Part shown: one piece after another, positions 5,317 through 5,720 of the stretch | How positions within the stretch are numbered: the stretch's first letter is position 1 | How the letters are laid out: each line of letters begins with the position of its first letter | Assembly (NCBI GenBank): GCA_910587785.1 | Contig: CAJUOA010000151.1 | Coordinates: 1-5,720, forward strand | Direction: 5' to 3' | Origin: an uncultured Oscillospiraceae bacterium | GTDB lineage: Bacteria; Bacillota; Clostridia; Oscillospirales; Oscillospiraceae | Length of the DNA stretch: 5,720 nucleotides | Position numbers and translations under genes: made by a program | Notes under the pieces: generated by a model | The model's database searches: none | Seen by the model: only the letters and a program-made list of their open reading frames with translations | Told to the model about the DNA's origin: nothing

Positions 5317-5720
5317 TTATTTCAGCTTCCAGGCAAGGTCGTTGTAGAAGAGCTCCTTCTCCAGGCCCTCCACGGTGGTGTCCTTCCCGATGTGGACGAA
5401 CTCGATGTCCAGCATGGCGCACCAGTCCTTCATCTGTTCGGCGGTGACGTCGTAGCTGAGGACCGTGTGGTGGGCCCCGCCTGCGGTGATCCAGCACTCC
5501 ACGCCGGTGGTGAGGTCCGGCTCCGCCTGCCACATCACTCGGGCCACGGGCAGATTCGGCATGGGGAGGATGGGCTTCACGCAGTGGATGTCCTGGCAGA
5601 TGAGCCGGAGGCGTCCGCCCATGTCGATAAGGCTGACGACGATGGCGTCGCCCTCCCTGCCCTCAAAGACCAGGCGGGCGGGGTCCTTCTCGTTCATGCC
5701 GATGCCCAGATGGTGGGTCT
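5317..5720 (-). CDS. araA: L-arabinose isomerase (AraA), C-terminal part
   Basis: AraA converts L-arabinose to L-ribulose with a divalent metal (usually Mn2+), the first cytoplasmic step of the pathway. Only the last 133 codons are in view; the gene continues past the right edge (the E. coli enzyme is 500 aa, so roughly a quarter is seen). The fragment matches E. coli AraA as I remember it: HHLGIG followed by KDPARLVF, then IVVSLIDMGGRLRLI, KPILPMPNLPVARVMW, QAEPDL and the hallmark GGAHHTV, which carries a metal-binding histidine (E. coli H450 region). The C-terminus WKLK is close to the usual family end, so the gene is not truncated at this side. It is the first visible gene of the operon, 55 nt ahead of the propeller hydrolase. 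An ATG at 5697 is internal, not the start, because the preceding codons are conserved AraA sequence. Confidence 0.96.
   Translation of the reverse strand, partial: THHLGIGMNEKDPARLVFEGREGDAIVVSLIDMGGRLRLICQDIHCVKPILPMPNLPVARVMWQAEPDLTTGVECWITAGGAHHTVLSYDVTAEQMKDWCAMLDIEFVHIGKDTTVEGLEKELFYNDLAWKLK

Noticed and set aside
4221..5447. Long plus-strand open frame (408 codons) antisense to the propeller hydrolase and araA.
   Set aside because: Same composition artefact. It has no convincing ribosome binding site or recognisable domain, and the opposite strand encodes conserved enzymes.
5317..5697. A separate 126-aa gene starting at the ATG at 5697.
   Set aside because: The codons before it encode conserved AraA sequence (HHLGIG), so this is the C-terminal part of a longer gene cut by the window edge.

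Overview
The window reads as a catabolic gene cluster for L-arabinose and arabinose-containing glycans from a GC-rich member of the Firmicutes (Bacillota). Clostridia of the Oscillospiraceae type are the best guess. Three things point there: strong AGGAGG-type ribosome binding sites before nearly every gene, a strong G/C preference at third codon positions, and a kinase that looks like the clostridial FGGY family rather than enterobacterial AraB. The assignment is an inference; no rRNA or other taxonomic marker is present.

Layout. Positions 1-132 are an AT-rich leader with a near-consensus promoter and a 76-nt symmetrical palindrome. It drives one small plus-strand gene (133-468, 111 aa, unknown function). 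Positions 464-524 hold a long hairpin that can serve as a shared terminator for the two convergent transcription units. From 528 to the right edge everything is on the minus strand. In transcription order (right to left) the genes are araA (L-arabinose isomerase, only the C-terminal part in view), a GH93-like six-bladed-propeller hydrolase (probable exo-arabinanase type), a GH27 glycosidase whose active-site signature suggests beta-L-arabinopyranosidase rather than alpha-galactosidase, an FGGY kinase (probable L-ribulokinase of the AraK type), and araD (L-ribulose-5-phosphate 4-epimerase).

How it works together. The spacings are 55 nt (araA to GH93-like, containing a GC-rich hairpin), a 1-nt overlap, 13 nt and 3 nt, so the five genes are almost certainly one operon. 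Neither glycosidase has a signal peptide, so arabino-oligosaccharides are probably imported intact. They would be cleaved in the cytoplasm to free L-arabinose, isomerised to L-ribulose, phosphorylated, and epimerised to D-xylulose 5-phosphate for the pentose phosphate or phosphoketolase route. The transporter, regulator and operon promoter are not in the window and would lie upstream of araA, beyond position 5720.

Nothing here is clearly an unprecedented system. The items most worth a second look are the specificity of the two cytoplasmic hydrolases, the kinase, and the palindromic leader with its orphan 111-aa protein.
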